Source of the DNA: Thiomicrospira sp. | GTDB lineage: Bacteria; Pseudomonadota; Gammaproteobacteria; Thiomicrospirales; Thiomicrospiraceae | Assembly (NCBI GenBank): GCA_030826915.1 | Contig: JAUUDE010000010.1 | Coordinates: forward strand, 1-64,000 | Direction: 5' to 3' | Length of the DNA stretch: 64,000 nucleotides | Made by a program: the position numbers and the translations under genes | Shown: piece after piece, positions 32,262-43,590 of the stretch | Layout of the letters: each line of letters starts with the position of its first letter | Numbering within the stretch: position 1 is the first letter of the stretch | Notes under the pieces: model-generated | The model's input: only the letters and a program-made list of their open reading frames with translations | Told to the model about the DNA's origin: nothing | Databases searched by the model: none

Positions 32262-33703
32262 GCTTAGAAAATGAAAAGGCGATGGATAATGGGGAGCCAA
32301 TAGTTTGGATTGTGGATGACGATGCTTCTATTCGTTGGGTTTTGGAAGCTGCTTTAGAGGATAAACCTTATTTGGTTAAGATATTTGATTCGCCATTAAC
32401 GGCTTTAAAGGCCTATGATGAGTTTCCACCTGCCGCTGTCTTAAGTGATGTGCGTATGCCTGATATGGATGGTTTAACCTTTATGGAGGCGATTCATGAG
32501 TTAAATAAAAAAATCCCAGTCATCATTATGACAGCTCATGCAGATTTAGATACGGCGGTGAAGTCTTTTCAGAGTAAGGCGTTTGAATATCTTCCAAAAC
32601 CTTTTGACATTGATGAAGTTGCAACTTTAGTCGATAGAGCGGTCAAACGTTATTTGTCTGGAGGCGTCAAAAAAGTAAAGCGTAACCCTAAAGCAGAAAA
32701 ACAACCACTTAATATTATTGGGGCAGCCCCCGCAATGCAAGAAGTGTTTCGTGTATTAGGGCGTATCTCACAACTTGACGTAACTGTCTTAATTAATGGT
32801 GAAACAGGGACTGGTAAAGAGCTTGTTGCTAAAGCCTTGCATGAGTTAAGTCCACGTTCTGATGGTCCCTTTGTCGCACTTAATACAGCTGCAATTCCAA
32901 GAGAGTTATTGGAGTCTGAGTTATTTGGTCATGAAAAAGGGTCTTTTACAGGTGCACATTCACAGCGTGAAGGGCGTTTTGAACAAGCCGATGGCGGTAC
33001 ACTGTTTTTAGATGAAATAGGAGATATGCCTGTCGATTTGCAAACACGCCTTCTTAGAGTGCTAAATGATGGAAGCTTTTATCGAGTTGGAGGTAAAAGT
33101 TCGATTAAAACCAATGTACGAATTGTTGCTGCAACGCACCAAAACATGGAGCAGTTAGTTCGAGAAGGTAAGTTCCGTGAAGATTTACTCTATCGTTTGA
33201 ATATTATTCGCATTAAAGTACCAGCCCTAAGAGAACGTGCAGAAGACATTCCATTGCTTTTACGGTTTTATCTAGATAAAGAAGCTAAAGGCCTTGGTTT
33301 GGAAGAAAAAAACTTAAGTAAAGAAGTGACACAGTTTTTGTCAAGTTTACACTGGCCTGGTAATGTTAGACAATTAAGAAGTTTATGCACATGGTTAACC
33401 ATTATGGCACCTGACAAAACAGTATATATGGATGACTTACCATTAGAACTTCAAGAGCCGGTGCAAACAAAAGATGATTGTGATGGCGATAACTGGGAAA
33501 GACCACTCAAACGTTGGTCAGAAGCTTTTATTAAAAGTGGTCGTGAAGGTTTACATACCTCTGCCGAGCAACTATTTGAAAAGGTATTAATTGAAGTTGC
33601 TCTAAAAGCCAGTGGTAACCATCGGCAAAAAGCAGCAGTGTTACTAGGGTGGGGGCGTAATACTTTAACTAGAAAAACACAATCACTTGGAATGGATGAT
33701 TAG
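32258..33703 (+). CDS. glnG: Nitrogen regulation response regulator NtrC
   Basis: Receiver domain [17 protein letters not shown], sigma54 AAA+ [35 protein letters not shown]-type loop (GSFTGA), HTH. Confidence 0.95.
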   Translation: MSLENEKAMDNGEPIVWIVDDDASIRWVLEAALEDKPYLVKIFDSPLTALKAYDEFPPAAVLSDVRMPDMDGLTFMEAIHELNKKIPVIIMTAHADLDTAVKSFQSKAFEYLPKPFDIDEVATLVDRAVKRYLSGGVKKVKRNPKAEKQPLNIIGAAPAMQEVFRVLGRISQLDVTVLINGETGTGKELVAKALHELSPRSDGPFVALNTAAIPRELLESELFGHEKGSFTGAHSQREGRFEQADGGTLFLDEIGDMPVDLQTRLLRVLNDGSFYRVGGKSSIKTNVRIVAATHQNMEQLVREGKFREDLLYRLNIIRIKVPALRERAEDIPLLLRFYLDKEAKGLGLEEKNLSKEVTQFLSSLHWPGNVRQLRSLCTWLTIMAPDKTVYMDDLPLELQEPVQTKDDCDGDNWERPLKRWSEAFIKSGREGLHTSAEQLFEKVLIEVALKASGNHRQKAAVLLGWGRNTLTRKTQSLGMDD

Positions 33704-33768
33704 AACATTATTCTTTACGAATATTGGCAGTATCTTTCAAATTCGCCAACGATTAATGTGGCAAAAAA

Positions 33769-34468
33769 ATGGGCTTTTTAAAAGAGTCTATTGCTATGTC
33801 TGCACGTGCAAAACGTTGCCACAAACAGTGGGCTGCACATTATACACAGTGTCAGCAAGCTATTCTAAAGGCGGCTATAAATTGCCCTGAGCACCGAACT
33901 ATCTTGATATTTGGAGCTGGATCGCTGAATGATGTTCCTTTAGCTATATTGGCTAATCAATTTAAAAAGGTTATTTTGGTTGATTTGATCTTTTTGAAAT
34001 CCGCTAAACAAAAAGCAGCGAAATTCGATAATGTTGAACTAGTTGAGCATGATATCACTGAAAGTTTGGATGATATTAAGCAGGGTAAGCCTAATGTTCA
34101 GATCCCTTCTAGGTGGTTAGATTGTGATGATATTGATTTAGTGGTGTCACTTAATCTGATTACTCAGCTACCTTTGATTCCAGTACGCTGGTTAATAAAA
34201 AAACATAAGTTTTCAGAAGAGCAAGGTGATGTTGTTGGTAAGCAACTAATTGCAGTACTTACGCGCTTTTTTAGGTAAGGTTTGCCTTATTGCAGATCGC
34301 TTAGATATTGAGATAAATGGGTCAGGTGAGGAAACAGATCGTTTTGATCCATGGTGGGAAGTGGAAGCACCTCAAGAAGAGTTCTCTTGGGATTGGGAAG
34401 TTATGCCTTTAGGTGAAGTTAGTATGAAAAAACGACAAATAAATAAGGTTGGTGTTTCAATTTTGTAG
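33769..34468 (+). pseudogene. Probable frameshifted SAM-dependent methyltransferase-like/hypothetical gene
   Basis: ORF 33769-34278 (Rossmann-like ILIFGAGSLNDVPLAILANQFKKVILVDLIF) continues in another frame as ORF 34250-34468 (QYLRAFLGKVCLIADRLDIEI...SWDWEVMPLGE); overlap near 34250-34278. Confidence 0.55.
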
Positions 34469-34596
34469 ATAAAAGGGGATCTTTTTGAGAACCGAACAAA
34501 AAGATTAAGAATAAGCCGCTAAGACTTTCTATAAATATCTTCACAAATTTTAATTTGGTATACTCACTAATTGTTATTAGATGGCTTTTAGATTTT

Positions 34597-35223
34597 CTAA
34601 CGTACGTAGCCGATGACAGCAATAAAATGTGAAGCAGATCCAACCAAAACAAAAAGATGCCAAATACCATGTGCGTGTTTAAGTTTTTGTTTGTGATCTA
34701 ATATGTAAAAAATGATACCAGCTGTATAGGCTGCTCCTCCAGCAATAAGCCAATAAATTCCTGCCTGAGCTAAGTGCTCCTTTAAGTACGGAAAATCAAT
34801 AACTACTAGCCACCCCATAACTAAATAAATAGCCAACTGCAGTATTTCAATGCGTTTTTTAATAAATAATTCTAGGCTAATGCCTACTAGTGCTAATAGC
34901 CAAACCGCAATCAAGATTGGTATTCCGCTGCTTTCAACCAGCGTGACTAAAGTAAAAGGAGTATAGGTACCAGCAATTAATAAATAGATTGCTATGTGGT
35001 CAAGCTTTTGAAAGATTCGTTTCACAAGAGGGTGTTTAAAGCTGTGGTAGAGGGTAGAAAAACTGTATAGCATGACCAGTGTTAGGCCAAATACAGTAAA
35101 ACCGATAAATAACAATAACTGTTGTTGTTGAATGGCCACAGTAAGTAAAGATCCAAAGCCCATTAAGGCCAGAACGGTACCAACTAGGTGTGTAATACTG
35201 TTAAATTTTTCGCTGTAATACAT
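34597..35223 (-). CDS. Hemolysin III family membrane protein
   Basis: EKFNSITHLVGTVLALMG ... TLYHSFKHPLVKRIFQKLDHIAIYLLIAGTYTPF. Confidence 0.92.
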   Translation of the reverse strand: MYYSEKFNSITHLVGTVLALMGFGSLLTVAIQQQQLLLFIGFTVFGLTLVMLYSFSTLYHSFKHPLVKRIFQKLDHIAIYLLIAGTYTPFTLVTLVESSGIPILIAVWLLALVGISLELFIKKRIEILQLAIYLVMGWLVVIDFPYLKEHLAQAGIYWLIAGGAAYTAGIIFYILDHKQKLKHAHGIWHLFVLVGSASHFIAVIGYVR

Positions 35224-35353
35224 AGTCGTGTTTTTCTATCTTGTTAGAATAAAGACTTTACAGTTATGTTAGGTGGGAGCAATACTTTTATGAGTAATAG
35301 TATGGTAGTTTGGAAATATTTATATTGATTTAACTTTTTAAGAACCTTTAGGC

Positions 35354-35395
35354 ATAAAAAAAGAGCAAGCCTCGAAAGACTTGCTCTTTTTTAAA
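35354..35395 (-). terminator. Terminator of cold shock gene
   Basis: AAAAAAAGAGCAAGcctcgaaagaCTTGCTCTTTTTT, symmetrical hairpin. Confidence 0.75.
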
Positions 35396-35413
35396 TATGA
35401 TTGACTTTAGGTA

Positions 35414-35623
35414 TTAAAGTGCAACGATATTTTCAGCCTGAGGCCCTTTAGGCCCTTGAGTTACGCTGAACTCTACTTGTTGGCCTTCAGCCAGTGTTTT
35501 GAATCCATCACCGCTAATTGCGCTGAAATGTGCAAAGACATCTGGACCAGATTCTTGCTCTAAAAAACCAAAACCTTTTGCTTCATTGAACCACTTAACG
35601 GTTCCTTTTACTGTGTTAGACAT
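35414..35623 (-). CDS. Cold shock domain protein (CspA family)
   Basis: [30 protein letters not shown]. Confidence 0.96.
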   Translation of the reverse strand: MSNTVKGTVKWFNEAKGFGFLEQESGPDVFAHFSAISGDGFKTLAEGQQVEFSVTQGPKGPQAENIVAL

Positions 35624-35857
35624 AATGAGTCCTAAATATTTATTAAATAAAATTTAGCCTATGAAGGCATGAATAGCATGGAAATCTTAACTTAATACTT
35701 AAAAACTTCAGAACGGGTGTTACGAATAAAACGGCGAAATGTAGGATGTAAATTGTAGGCTTTCTTTCTTGCTGTTTGGTAAATTACAGGGTTTGTTATG
35801 AAATGTCTATCTTTTATTTAGACGGAAAGAGGGATGAAGCTCTAGGTTTTTTAACAA

Positions 35858-35886
35858 AAAACGCCACTAAAAAGTGGCGTTTTGAT
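35858..35886 (-). terminator. Terminator of PII gene
   Basis: AAAACGCCACTaaaaAGTGGCGTTTTG. Confidence 0.75.
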
Positions 35887-35912
35887 GTTTTTAGTAGAAA
35901 AGGAGAGATAAC

Positions 35913-36269
<357 letters not shown>

Positions 36270-36303
36270 TTACTAATATATGTATAAGCAAAGAGTGTTT
36301 TTT

Positions 36304-37170
36304 TTAGTTATTTGGGTATTTTGCCAAATGTTGCCCCATTTTAATAGGGGTATCTGGATTAATCTTACCTAATTCAGGTAATTGATTTTGTGTTGTAAGC
36401 AAGACAACAGTAGATCCCATATTGAATCGACCAATCTCATCGCCCTTATTAAATTGGATATTTTCGTCTTGATAATCCCAATGCTGAATGGTTGGTTCAT
36501 AATCTGGGGTAATTTTCCCTTGCCATACTGTTTCCATGCTACCAACAAAAATAGCGCCAACCATCACCAGACAAAAAGGGCCTTTTTCACTGTCAAAGCG
36601 AATAACTAAACGTTCATTACGAGCAAACAGGCCATCTACCAAGCGCACTGTAGCAGGGTTAACTGCAAACAAATCACCTGGAACATAAGTCATAGATAAT
36701 AATGTTGCATCAACAGGAATATGGATACGGTGATAATCTTTAGGTGAAAGATAGATTACGGCAGCTTCACCATTGTGGAACTGTTTTGCATAACCAATAT
36801 CGCCTCCCACTAATGCTTCCACGGAATATGGATGACATTTGGCTTGAATAATATTATTGCCTTCAATATGTGTGGATTGGCTAATAACACCATCAACGGG
36901 ACTCACCCAACTATCCGGAGTATCATCAATAGGACGTGCTTCTGGTTTCAAAGCACGAGTAAAAAAGGCATTAAAATGTGGGTAGTTCTCAATATTTTCA
37001 TCTGCCGCTTCACTAATGTTAATACCGTAAATTTTAGTAAGCAATTTAATGACATTATTTTTAATCCAGGGAGTTTCTACCTGCATAAACCAGTGCATAC
37101 CAGTAGAGAGCATATGTTTAGGAATAAAATATTGTGGGGTGACTTTAACAAAGTCCATTAGTTTTGCCAT
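36304..37170 (-). CDS. psd: Phosphatidylserine decarboxylase proenzyme
   Basis: [38 protein letters not shown]-terminal [10 protein letters not shown] (GST-type cleavage motif). Confidence 0.95.
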   Translation of the reverse strand: MAKLMDFVKVTPQYFIPKHMLSTGMHWFMQVETPWIKNNVIKLLTKIYGINISEAADENIENYPHFNAFFTRALKPEARPIDDTPDSWVSPVDGVISQSTHIEGNNIIQAKCHPYSVEALVGGDIGYAKQFHNGEAAVIYLSPKDYHRIHIPVDATLLSMTYVPGDLFAVNPATVRLVDGLFARNERLVIRFDSEKGPFCLVMVGAIFVGSMETVWQGKITPDYEPTIQHWDYQDENIQFNKGDEIGRFNMGSTVVLLTTQNQLPELGKINPDTPIKMGQHLAKYPNN

Positions 37171-37512
37171 ATGCGGCTTTCCTCAAAATAATTAGGTAAT
37201 TAATTCTGTCAGGTAAGATTCTAAAGGAAATATTTTAAGGTTGCTATCTATCTTTAGTTTTAAATTGAATGATTTAGCTTTTATTTAGGTAAATATAATT
37301 GGTTTAATTACTTAGTCTTGATGTTGGCGTTTGCAAACAGCAATATAAAATTTTTTTTGCTATTACTTTTTGCAAAATCATTTTAGATAATTTACATAAA
37401 TTAACATTTTCCTTGGCTTAACAGTCATATCTAAACACCTAAAATCGTGATGTTTTTGGCTACATCATGTATAATTCGCGCAATTAAATTTTTCATAGTA
37501 AGGAAAACAATC

Positions 37513-38721
37513 ATGTCTGATGTTAAAAAGGTCGTTTTAGCCTATTCTGGTGGTTTAGATACTTCAATTATTGCTAAGTGGTTACAAGAAGAATATAACT
37601 GCGAAGTGGTCACTTTTACCGCTGATATCGGTCAAGGTGAAGAGATTGAGCCGGCACGAGCTAAAGCCCAAGCAATGGGCATTAAAGAGATCTACATTGA
37701 AGACTTACGTGAAGAATTTGCAAAAGACTTTGTTTTCCCAATGATGCGTGCTAACGCTATCTATGAAGGTGAGTACCGTTTAGGAACATCAATTGCTCGT
37801 CCATTAATTTCAAAACGTTTAGTTGAAATTGCCCAAGAAGTGGGCGCAGATGCCATTTCTCACGGCGCAACAGGTAAAGGAAATGACCAAGTTCGTTTTG
37901 AATTAAATGCTTATGCATTGATGCCGGATGTTAAAGTGATTGCACCTTGGCGTGAATGGGATTTAATGTCTCGTGAAAAGTTAATGGCTTATGCGGAAGA
38001 GCATAACATTGCGGTTGAGAAAAAGAAAGGCAAAAAATCACCTTACTCAATGGATGCTAACTTACTGCACATCTCTTATGAAGGTGGCATTATTGAACAT
38101 CCTGAAAACGAACCTGAAGAAGACATGTGGTTATGGACAGTTTCTCCAGAGAATGCACCTGATGTAGCAACTTATTTAGATATCGAATTCGAAAAAGGTG
38201 ATATTGTTGGTATTAATGGCGATAAGTTATCTCCTGCAACAGTTATGGAATACCTAAACAAGGTGGGTGGTGAAAACGGTGTAGGACGTGATGATATCGT
38301 TGAGAACCGTTTTGTAGGAATGAAAGCTCGTGGTTGCTATGAAACACCAGCAGGAACCATTATGCTTAAAGCGCACCGTGCAATGGAATCTTTAACCTTA
38401 GACCGTAATGCAGCTCACCTTAAAGATGAGTTAATGCCTAAATACGCTGAAATGATTTATAACGGTTTTTGGTTCTCGCCAGAGCGTGAAATGATGCAGG
38501 CGCTTATTGATCAGTCGCAAAAATATGTAACTGGAACAGTGCGTTTAAAATTGTATAAAGGGAATGTGATTATTGTTGGTCGCAGTTCTGAATACAGCTT
38601 ATTTGATGAAGACATTGCAACCTTTGAAGATGATGGCGGTGCTTATGATCACAAAGATGCAGAAGGTTTCATTAAATTGAATGCTTTACGATTAAAAACC
38701 GCTGCTAAAAAGCGTTCTTAA
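37513..38721 (+). CDS. argG: Argininosuccinate synthase
   Basis: [40 protein letters not shown]; start at MSDVKK. Confidence 0.97.
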   Translation: MSDVKKVVLAYSGGLDTSIIAKWLQEEYNCEVVTFTADIGQGEEIEPARAKAQAMGIKEIYIEDLREEFAKDFVFPMMRANAIYEGEYRLGTSIARPLISKRLVEIAQEVGADAISHGATGKGNDQVRFELNAYALMPDVKVIAPWREWDLMSREKLMAYAEEHNIAVEKKKGKKSPYSMDANLLHISYEGGIIEHPENEPEEDMWLWTVSPENAPDVATYLDIEFEKGDIVGINGDKLSPATVMEYLNKVGGENGVGRDDIVENRFVGMKARGCYETPAGTIMLKAHRAMESLTLDRNAAHLKDELMPKYAEMIYNGFWFSPEREMMQALIDQSQKYVTGTVRLKLYKGNVIIVGRSSEYSLFDEDIATFEDDGGAYDHKDAEGFIKLNALRLKTAAKKRS

Positions 38722-38745
38722 TTTTCAGATACATTTAAACTTACA

Positions 38746-38778
38746 AAACAGCGTTCTTTAGTAACGCTGTTTTTGTTT
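38746..38778 (+). terminator. Rho-independent terminator after argG
   Basis: AACAGCGTTctttagtAACGCTGTTTTTG. Confidence 0.75.
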
Positions 38779-38810
38779 TAGTCCTTTTGTGTGGATAAAA
38801 TTGAATTGAC

Positions 38811-39308
38811 ATGTCAAAAATAAAACCTCGTATTCCTGCTTTTTCTGAACTCCTAAAGAATCCAATCTTAATGTTGGGTTTTGGGTTTGGTTCAGGGCTC
38901 TCTCCAAAAGGGCCGGGTACTGCCGGAAGTTTACTCGGTTTGTTATTATTTCTTCCAATATTGCTATGGTCGGAAGCAGCCGCTTGGATCGTACTTATTA
39001 TTGGTTTAATAACAGGCAGTCCTATCTGCGGTAAATCTTCTGAATATATGAAAGTTCACGATCATGGTGGGATTGTTTGGGATGAGTTTGTTGGTATCTG
39101 GATTGTTTTGTTGGTTTTACCAATGCAAACATGGGAATATTGGTTAGCTGCTTTTGTTGCTTTTAGACTATTTGATATATGGAAGCCGTGGCCGATAAAA
39201 GTGGTTGATCAAAAAGTCGAGGGTGGTTTTGGCATTATGTTGGATGATGTGTTAGCTGCATTTTACTCAATAGCATTGATTTGGCTAGGTTTTATCCTTT
39301 TAGGTTAA
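38811..39308 (+). CDS. pgpA: Phosphatidylglycerophosphatase A
   Basis: GFGSGLSPKGPGTAGSLLGL, HDHGGIVWDEFVGIWIVL, FDIWKPWPIKVVDQ. Confidence 0.93.
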   Translation: MSKIKPRIPAFSELLKNPILMLGFGFGSGLSPKGPGTAGSLLGLLLFLPILLWSEAAAWIVLIIGLITGSPICGKSSEYMKVHDHGGIVWDEFVGIWIVLLVLPMQTWEYWLAAFVAFRLFDIWKPWPIKVVDQKVEGGFGIMLDDVLAAFYSIALIWLGFILLG

Positions 39309-39472
39309 GTTGTTCGGCAAGGTCAAATAGCTTATGATTTGACTGCCCTAAGTTATGAGATTTACTTGGGGTAGTATTAATAAGTTTGAAAGGGGGTGTA
39401 CCTATTAAAAAGAACCAATTTAAGGTATATTACGCACCAAAATATAAAGTACTATTGGGAGCTTGAGTAAAT

Positions 39473-39769
39473 ATGTTTATTCCATGCGATGACGCAAAAC
39501 GTTTAATTAAAGAAAAAAATGCACAGTTGGTTGATGTACGTACCCCTGAAGAATTTGCTATGAGTAAGCTTCCTGGTGCAGTCAATATCCCATTACAGGA
39601 CATTGATCGTGTTGGCGAAAGCATGTTAGATGCAGATTTACCCGTTATTGTATTCTGTCGTTCAGGGCAACGTTCGCACATGGCCATGCAAATTCTTTTA
39701 TCACAGAGTTTTTCTGAAGTATATAACTTAGGCTCATTTATGGCTTGGCACCAGTGCCCAGATTTATAA
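39473..39769 (+). CDS. Rhodanese-like sulfurtransferase domain protein
   Basis: AQLVDVRTPEEFAMSKLPGAVNIPLQDI, VIVFCRSGQRS. Confidence 0.93.
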   Translation: MFIPCDDAKRLIKEKNAQLVDVRTPEEFAMSKLPGAVNIPLQDIDRVGESMLDADLPVIVFCRSGQRSHMAMQILLSQSFSEVYNLGSFMAWHQCPDL

Positions 39770-39794
39770 TTCACTAGATAATTTATTTCATTAT

Positions 39795-39953
39795 GAGACC
39801 TTTGCACGAAGGGGGCGCAAAAGAAAAATATGGAAAAATTGGTCTTATTGAGGCGAAAAATGCAGCTAATAGCCAGCTATTAGTAAGGTTTTGAACCAAG
39901 ATCAGGCGAATTTTAACTATTTTTATTTGTGAAACCTCTTGTGCAAAGGTCTC
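39795..39953. mobile_element. 159-bp MITE-like element family 1, copy A
   Basis: Termini GAGACCTTTGCAC / GTGCAAAGGTCTC, flanked by ATTAT direct repeats (39790-39794, 39954-39958); ~91% identical by eye to 51778-51936. Confidence 0.85.
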
Positions 39954-39959
39954 ATTATA

Positions 39960-39998
39960 AAAGCGCTTAAAGCATATCGTTTTAAGCGCTTTTTTTGT
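39960..39998 (+). terminator. Rho-independent terminator
   Basis: AAAGCGCTTAAAgcatatcgTTTTAAGCGCTTTTTTT. Confidence 0.75.
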
Positions 39999-40034
39999 AT
40001 CATCAAATACACTTTTCACATTTAAGGATCTTAT

Positions 40035-41297
40035 ATGAAACTTGCTTTACATTGGCAAATATTAATTGCACTAGTTTTGGCGGCCGCTATGGGTGCATAT
40101 AGTGGTACCGAAGGTACTATTATGGGTATTCATTGGTTGGCGATATATACTTTTATCGGAACCTTGTTTTTAAACGCCTTAAAAATGATTGTTGTACCTT
40201 TGGTGGTGTCAGCGATTATTACCGGTATTGCTAATGTAGGTAGTCAGGGGGGCTTTGGTCGTCTTGGTATGAAAACGCTAGGTTACTACGTTGCCACTAG
40301 CTTTATCGCTATTATGATTGGTTTGGTTTTAGTGAATGTTATTCAACCGGGTGTCACGAATAATCCTCCCCCAGTGATTGAGGCAAATGAACAGGTTTCA
40401 CTAGCAGTTGAGGGTAAGTCTGCGGGCGATGTTGTAGATGTTTTTTTGCGAATGATACCTACCAATATTGTTGATGCAGCGGCTGAAGGGCAAATGTTAG
40501 GTTTGATTTTCTTTAGTTTATTGTTTGGTTTTTTTATGACTAAACTAAAAGGGGATATTGCCACAACCATGAATAATTTTTGGCAAGGGGTGTTTGATGT
40601 AATGATGCTGATGACCGACTTAATTATGAAGTTTGCCCCGTTAGGAGTCTTTGGTTTGGTTGCTGCATCCGTTGCTAAAACAGGCTTTGATCAGTTTGGT
40701 AATTTGGCTTTATTCTTCTTTACCGTAGTTGCAGCCTTAGCCATACATTTACTGGTGGTTATGCCCATTATTTTGCGTGTGTTTGGTGGGGTTAAGAACC
40801 CTTGGCTGCATTATCAAGCCATGGCCCCAGCGCTGTTAACGGCCTTTTCTACAAGTTCTTCGTCTTCAACTTTGCCTATCACAATGAATTCAGTAGAGCA
40901 CAGAGCAGGAGTTTCTAACCGTGTTACCAGTTTTGTCTTGCCACTAGGTGCTACGGTAAATATGGATGGTACCGCTTTGTATGAGTGTGTAGCAGCCATC
41001 TTTATTGCACAGCTTTTTGGTATGCAATTAGATTTTGCGACTCAACTTTTAATTGTGATAGTCGCTTTAACAACGTCTATCGGTGTTGCAGGTATTCCAT
41101 CGGCAAGTTTGGTGGCAATCAGTATTATCTTGGTAGCGGTAGGCTTACCAGCAGAAGCGATTGGTTTATTGTTAGTGGTTGATCGTTTATTAGATATGAT
41201 GCGAACTGCAGTCAATATATTTAGTGATTCTGTTGGTGCGGTAGTTATCGCCAAAACAGAAGGCGAAAAAGATATATTGGTTTCCAAAGAGTTTTAA
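40035..41297 (+). CDS. Dicarboxylate/amino acid:cation symporter (DAACS family)
   Basis: LKMIVVPLVVSAIITGIANVG, AFSTSSSSSTLPITM, LPLGATVNMDGTALYE. Confidence 0.94.
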   Translation: MKLALHWQILIALVLAAAMGAYSGTEGTIMGIHWLAIYTFIGTLFLNALKMIVVPLVVSAIITGIANVGSQGGFGRLGMKTLGYYVATSFIAIMIGLVLVNVIQPGVTNNPPPVIEANEQVSLAVEGKSAGDVVDVFLRMIPTNIVDAAAEGQMLGLIFFSLLFGFFMTKLKGDIATTMNNFWQGVFDVMMLMTDLIMKFAPLGVFGLVAASVAKTGFDQFGNLALFFFTVVAALAIHLLVVMPIILRVFGGVKNPWLHYQAMAPALLTAFSTSSSSSTLPITMNSVEHRAGVSNRVTSFVLPLGATVNMDGTALYECVAAIFIAQLFGMQLDFATQLLIVIVALTTSIGVAGIPSASLVAISIILVAVGLPAEAIGLLLVVDRLLDMMRTAVNIFSDSVGAVVIAKTEGEKDILVSKEF

Positions 41298-41379
41298 GTT
41301 GAACATATTTTAAGAAGTTCATCTAATTTAAAACAACTATACCCGGTTGTTTTAAAATTAAAAAATCTAAGAAAAGGAC

Positions 41380-41730
41380 TTGGCATTGAAAATAACATTC
41401 ACAGAACTTGCTAATACTCAGTTGGAGCACGGCGATGATTTGGCTGAGGTTTTAAAAAGGCTTATTAATGAAAAGATTGCTGCATACAGTGATGAGTTTG
41501 TTCAGGATATGTCTCATATTAGTTTAGCTGCCAACTATGCAGGCAATATCGTTGTTGATGACGTTGTTTATTTAAAAGACGATTTATACCGTTGTGATTA
41601 TGGTTATGATTGGGCGATAGGTTGGACGTGTTCTGGAACACAAGAGTCAGGCCGTGCAAATGAGAAAGTGCGTTTTACGGTTAATGAAAATGGTGGTGTT
41701 TTGTTTAAATTTTTAAAGCTAGAAAATTAA
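41380..41730 (+). CDS. Hypothetical protein
   Basis: 116-aa ORF, TTG start, with spacing and terminator at 41789-41815; no family recognised. Confidence 0.55.
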   Translation: MALKITFTELANTQLEHGDDLAEVLKRLINEKIAAYSDEFVQDMSHISLAANYAGNIVVDDVVYLKDDLYRCDYGYDWAIGWTCSGTQESGRANEKVRFTVNENGGVLFKFLKLEN

Positions 41731-41788
41731 AATGCATGTATTGCTTTTCAATCGTTGATGAAACAACCGCATAAAACAGCTACAAAAA

Positions 41789-41815
41789 ACAGCCGCGTTA
41801 AACGCGGTTTTTTGT
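41789..41815 (+). terminator. Rho-independent terminator
   Basis: ACAGCCGCGTTaaACGCGGTTTTTTGT. Confidence 0.8.
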
Positions 41816-41843
41816 ATCTGATATTTAATAAATTAAGTCATGT

Positions 41844-41873
41844 TTACAAAGTAACCAGGCCTGTTTACTTTGT
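41844..41873 (-). terminator. Hairpin after lpxH containing CAGGCCTG
   Basis: ACAAAGTAAccaggcctgtTTACTTTGT inverted repeat downstream of lpxH stop. Confidence 0.55.
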
Positions 41874-41878
41874 ATGGG

Positions 41879-42637
41879 TTATTCAGATGAAAAGCTAAGA
41901 AATTGAGGGCCACTTTTATCAATTTTAATAATTTGAGCTTCTGGGCGCCAATCACCTAATACCCAGCGGTGCAGGGTTTTACCTTGATGGTTGATTAAAT
42001 GTTGGTCAGGGCGGTGTGTGTGGCCATGAATCATATGTTGAACACTAGGATAGCTTTGAAAAAGTTTTATTACCGTCTGTTGATTAACATCCATAATTTG
42101 TGCTGTTTTGGCTTGGCTATGCTGTTTGGAACTTTGGCGCATTTTATTACCAACAAACAAACGGCGCTTTTTACAAAGGTGTAAAAAAATCCACTGAACA
42201 ACTTTGTTTCTAAATATGCGTCGCATTCTTTGGTAGCCTTTATCATCAGTACATAAGCTGTCACCGTGTAAAAATAGATAAGGCTCATCATAAAGTTTGA
42301 CTAAGCTAATATCTTCCAGCAACGTAATCCCTGTTGCTAAAAAAAAGGCTTCTTTCATTAAGAAATCACGATTTCCGTACTGCAAAAAGATAGGCAGGCC
42401 TGCTTCGGTTAACGCTTTAAATTGCTTAATAAAGTTTGCATAGTCTTCTAAACCAATATCATCCCCAACCCACATTTCAAACAAGTCGCCAAGAATATAT
42501 AAAGCATCTGCGTTAGCCGCTTCTTTTTGCAAGAATTCCATAAACGCGGTATTGATAGGGTGATTTGCGCCTGGTTGAAGATGAATATCTGCAACAACAA
42601 GAGTATAAGAAGAGTGAACTGAGTCAGGGGTTTGCAT
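41879..42637 (-). CDS. lpxH: UDP-2,3-diacylglucosamine diphosphatase LpxH
   Basis: LVVADIHLQPG, YILGDLFEMWVGDD, YGNRDFLM, HGDSLCTDD, HGHTHRP. Confidence 0.94.
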   Translation of the reverse strand: MQTPDSVHSSYTLVVADIHLQPGANHPINTAFMEFLQKEAANADALYILGDLFEMWVGDDIGLEDYANFIKQFKALTEAGLPIFLQYGNRDFLMKEAFFLATGITLLEDISLVKLYDEPYLFLHGDSLCTDDKGYQRMRRIFRNKVVQWIFLHLCKKRRLFVGNKMRQSSKQHSQAKTAQIMDVNQQTVIKLFQSYPSVQHMIHGHTHRPDQHLINHQGKTLHRWVLGDWRPEAQIIKIDKSGPQFLSFSSE

Positions 42638-42670
42638 GGCTAGATTTTAACAAGAATAATGAGGAATAAA

Positions 42671-42936
42671 TAGTCGATTCTGAATAACTAGTTTAAATTA
42701 TGGCAAAGCCAGCTTTTTCTCAACAAGGCAGAATTTGGAAATGCTATCTAGATAACATAAGAAATTCTAACGCCGTTGAGGGAGAGCTGGCGCAGCCCCT
42801 TCGGGAGGGCTTTTAAGCAGGCATGCTCGTTGTTTTGAATCTTGGTAAGGAAACAACCCTTACTTGCGATTCACGCCTAGAGCCTACCTACTTAAATGTC
42901 CCACATAATTTTAAAGTAGTTATTCAGAGTCGACTA
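42671..42936. mobile_element. MITE-like element family 2, copy B
   Basis: TAGTCGATTCTGAATAACTAGTTTAAAT ... ATTTTAAAGTAGTTATTCAGAGTCGACTA terminal inverted repeats; homologous to 16393-16620. Confidence 0.75.
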
Positions 42937-43041
42937 AATAGATATTTAGAGACCTTTGGCTAGCATTCATAAAATAGGCTTACTAAAATAAAAAAACCGA
43001 GTAAAACTCGGTTTATATAGTGCGATTGATTCTTAAAAAAT

Positions 43042-43545
43042 TTAGTCTTCAATCAATCTTGCTTTAGTAATGGTAATATCGTCAACTGGGACATCTTGGT
43101 GTCCCATACGGTTTGTTGTTTCTACTTTTGCCATTGCATCTACAACATCCATACCCTCGGTTACTTTACCAAATACCGCATAACCCCAACCTTGTACATC
43201 TTTACCTGTATGGTTCAAGAAGCTGTTGTCTTTTAGGTTAATAAAGAACTGTGTAGTTGCTGAGTGAGGGTCACCTGTACGAGCGTAAGCTAAGGTTCCA
43301 CGGTCATTTTTTAAACCGTTGTCGGCTTCGTTTTCGATAGGATCGCCAGATGCTTTTTCTTGCATGCCTTCAACCATTCCGCCACCTTGAACCATGAAGC
43401 CAGGAATGATGCGGTGGAAAATTGTGCCAGAGTAAAAACCATCCATTACATAATGAATAAAGTTTTCAACACCAATCGGCGCTTTTTCATCGTCTAGTTC
43501 AACGGTAATGTTGCCCATTGTTGTTTCAATAATTACTTTTGACAT
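43042..43545 (-). CDS. ppiB: Peptidyl-prolyl cis-trans isomerase, cyclophilin type (cytosolic)
   Basis: [49 protein letters not shown]. Confidence 0.93.
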   Translation of the reverse strand: MSKVIIETTMGNITVELDDEKAPIGVENFIHYVMDGFYSGTIFHRIIPGFMVQGGGMVEGMQEKASGDPIENEADNGLKNDRGTLAYARTGDPHSATTQFFINLKDNSFLNHTGKDVQGWGYAVFGKVTEGMDVVDAMAKVETTNRMGHQDVPVDDITITKARLIED

Positions 43546-43590
43546 ACTTCGTCCTTATTTTTTCATCGTCTAAATTTAACGCAGGGTATT

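Noticed and set aside
42990-43020. AAAACCGAGTaaaACTCGGTTT resembling the candidate sRNA terminator at 46003
   Set aside because: Short similar terminator stems arise easily; no extended homology around them, so not treated as a repeat family.
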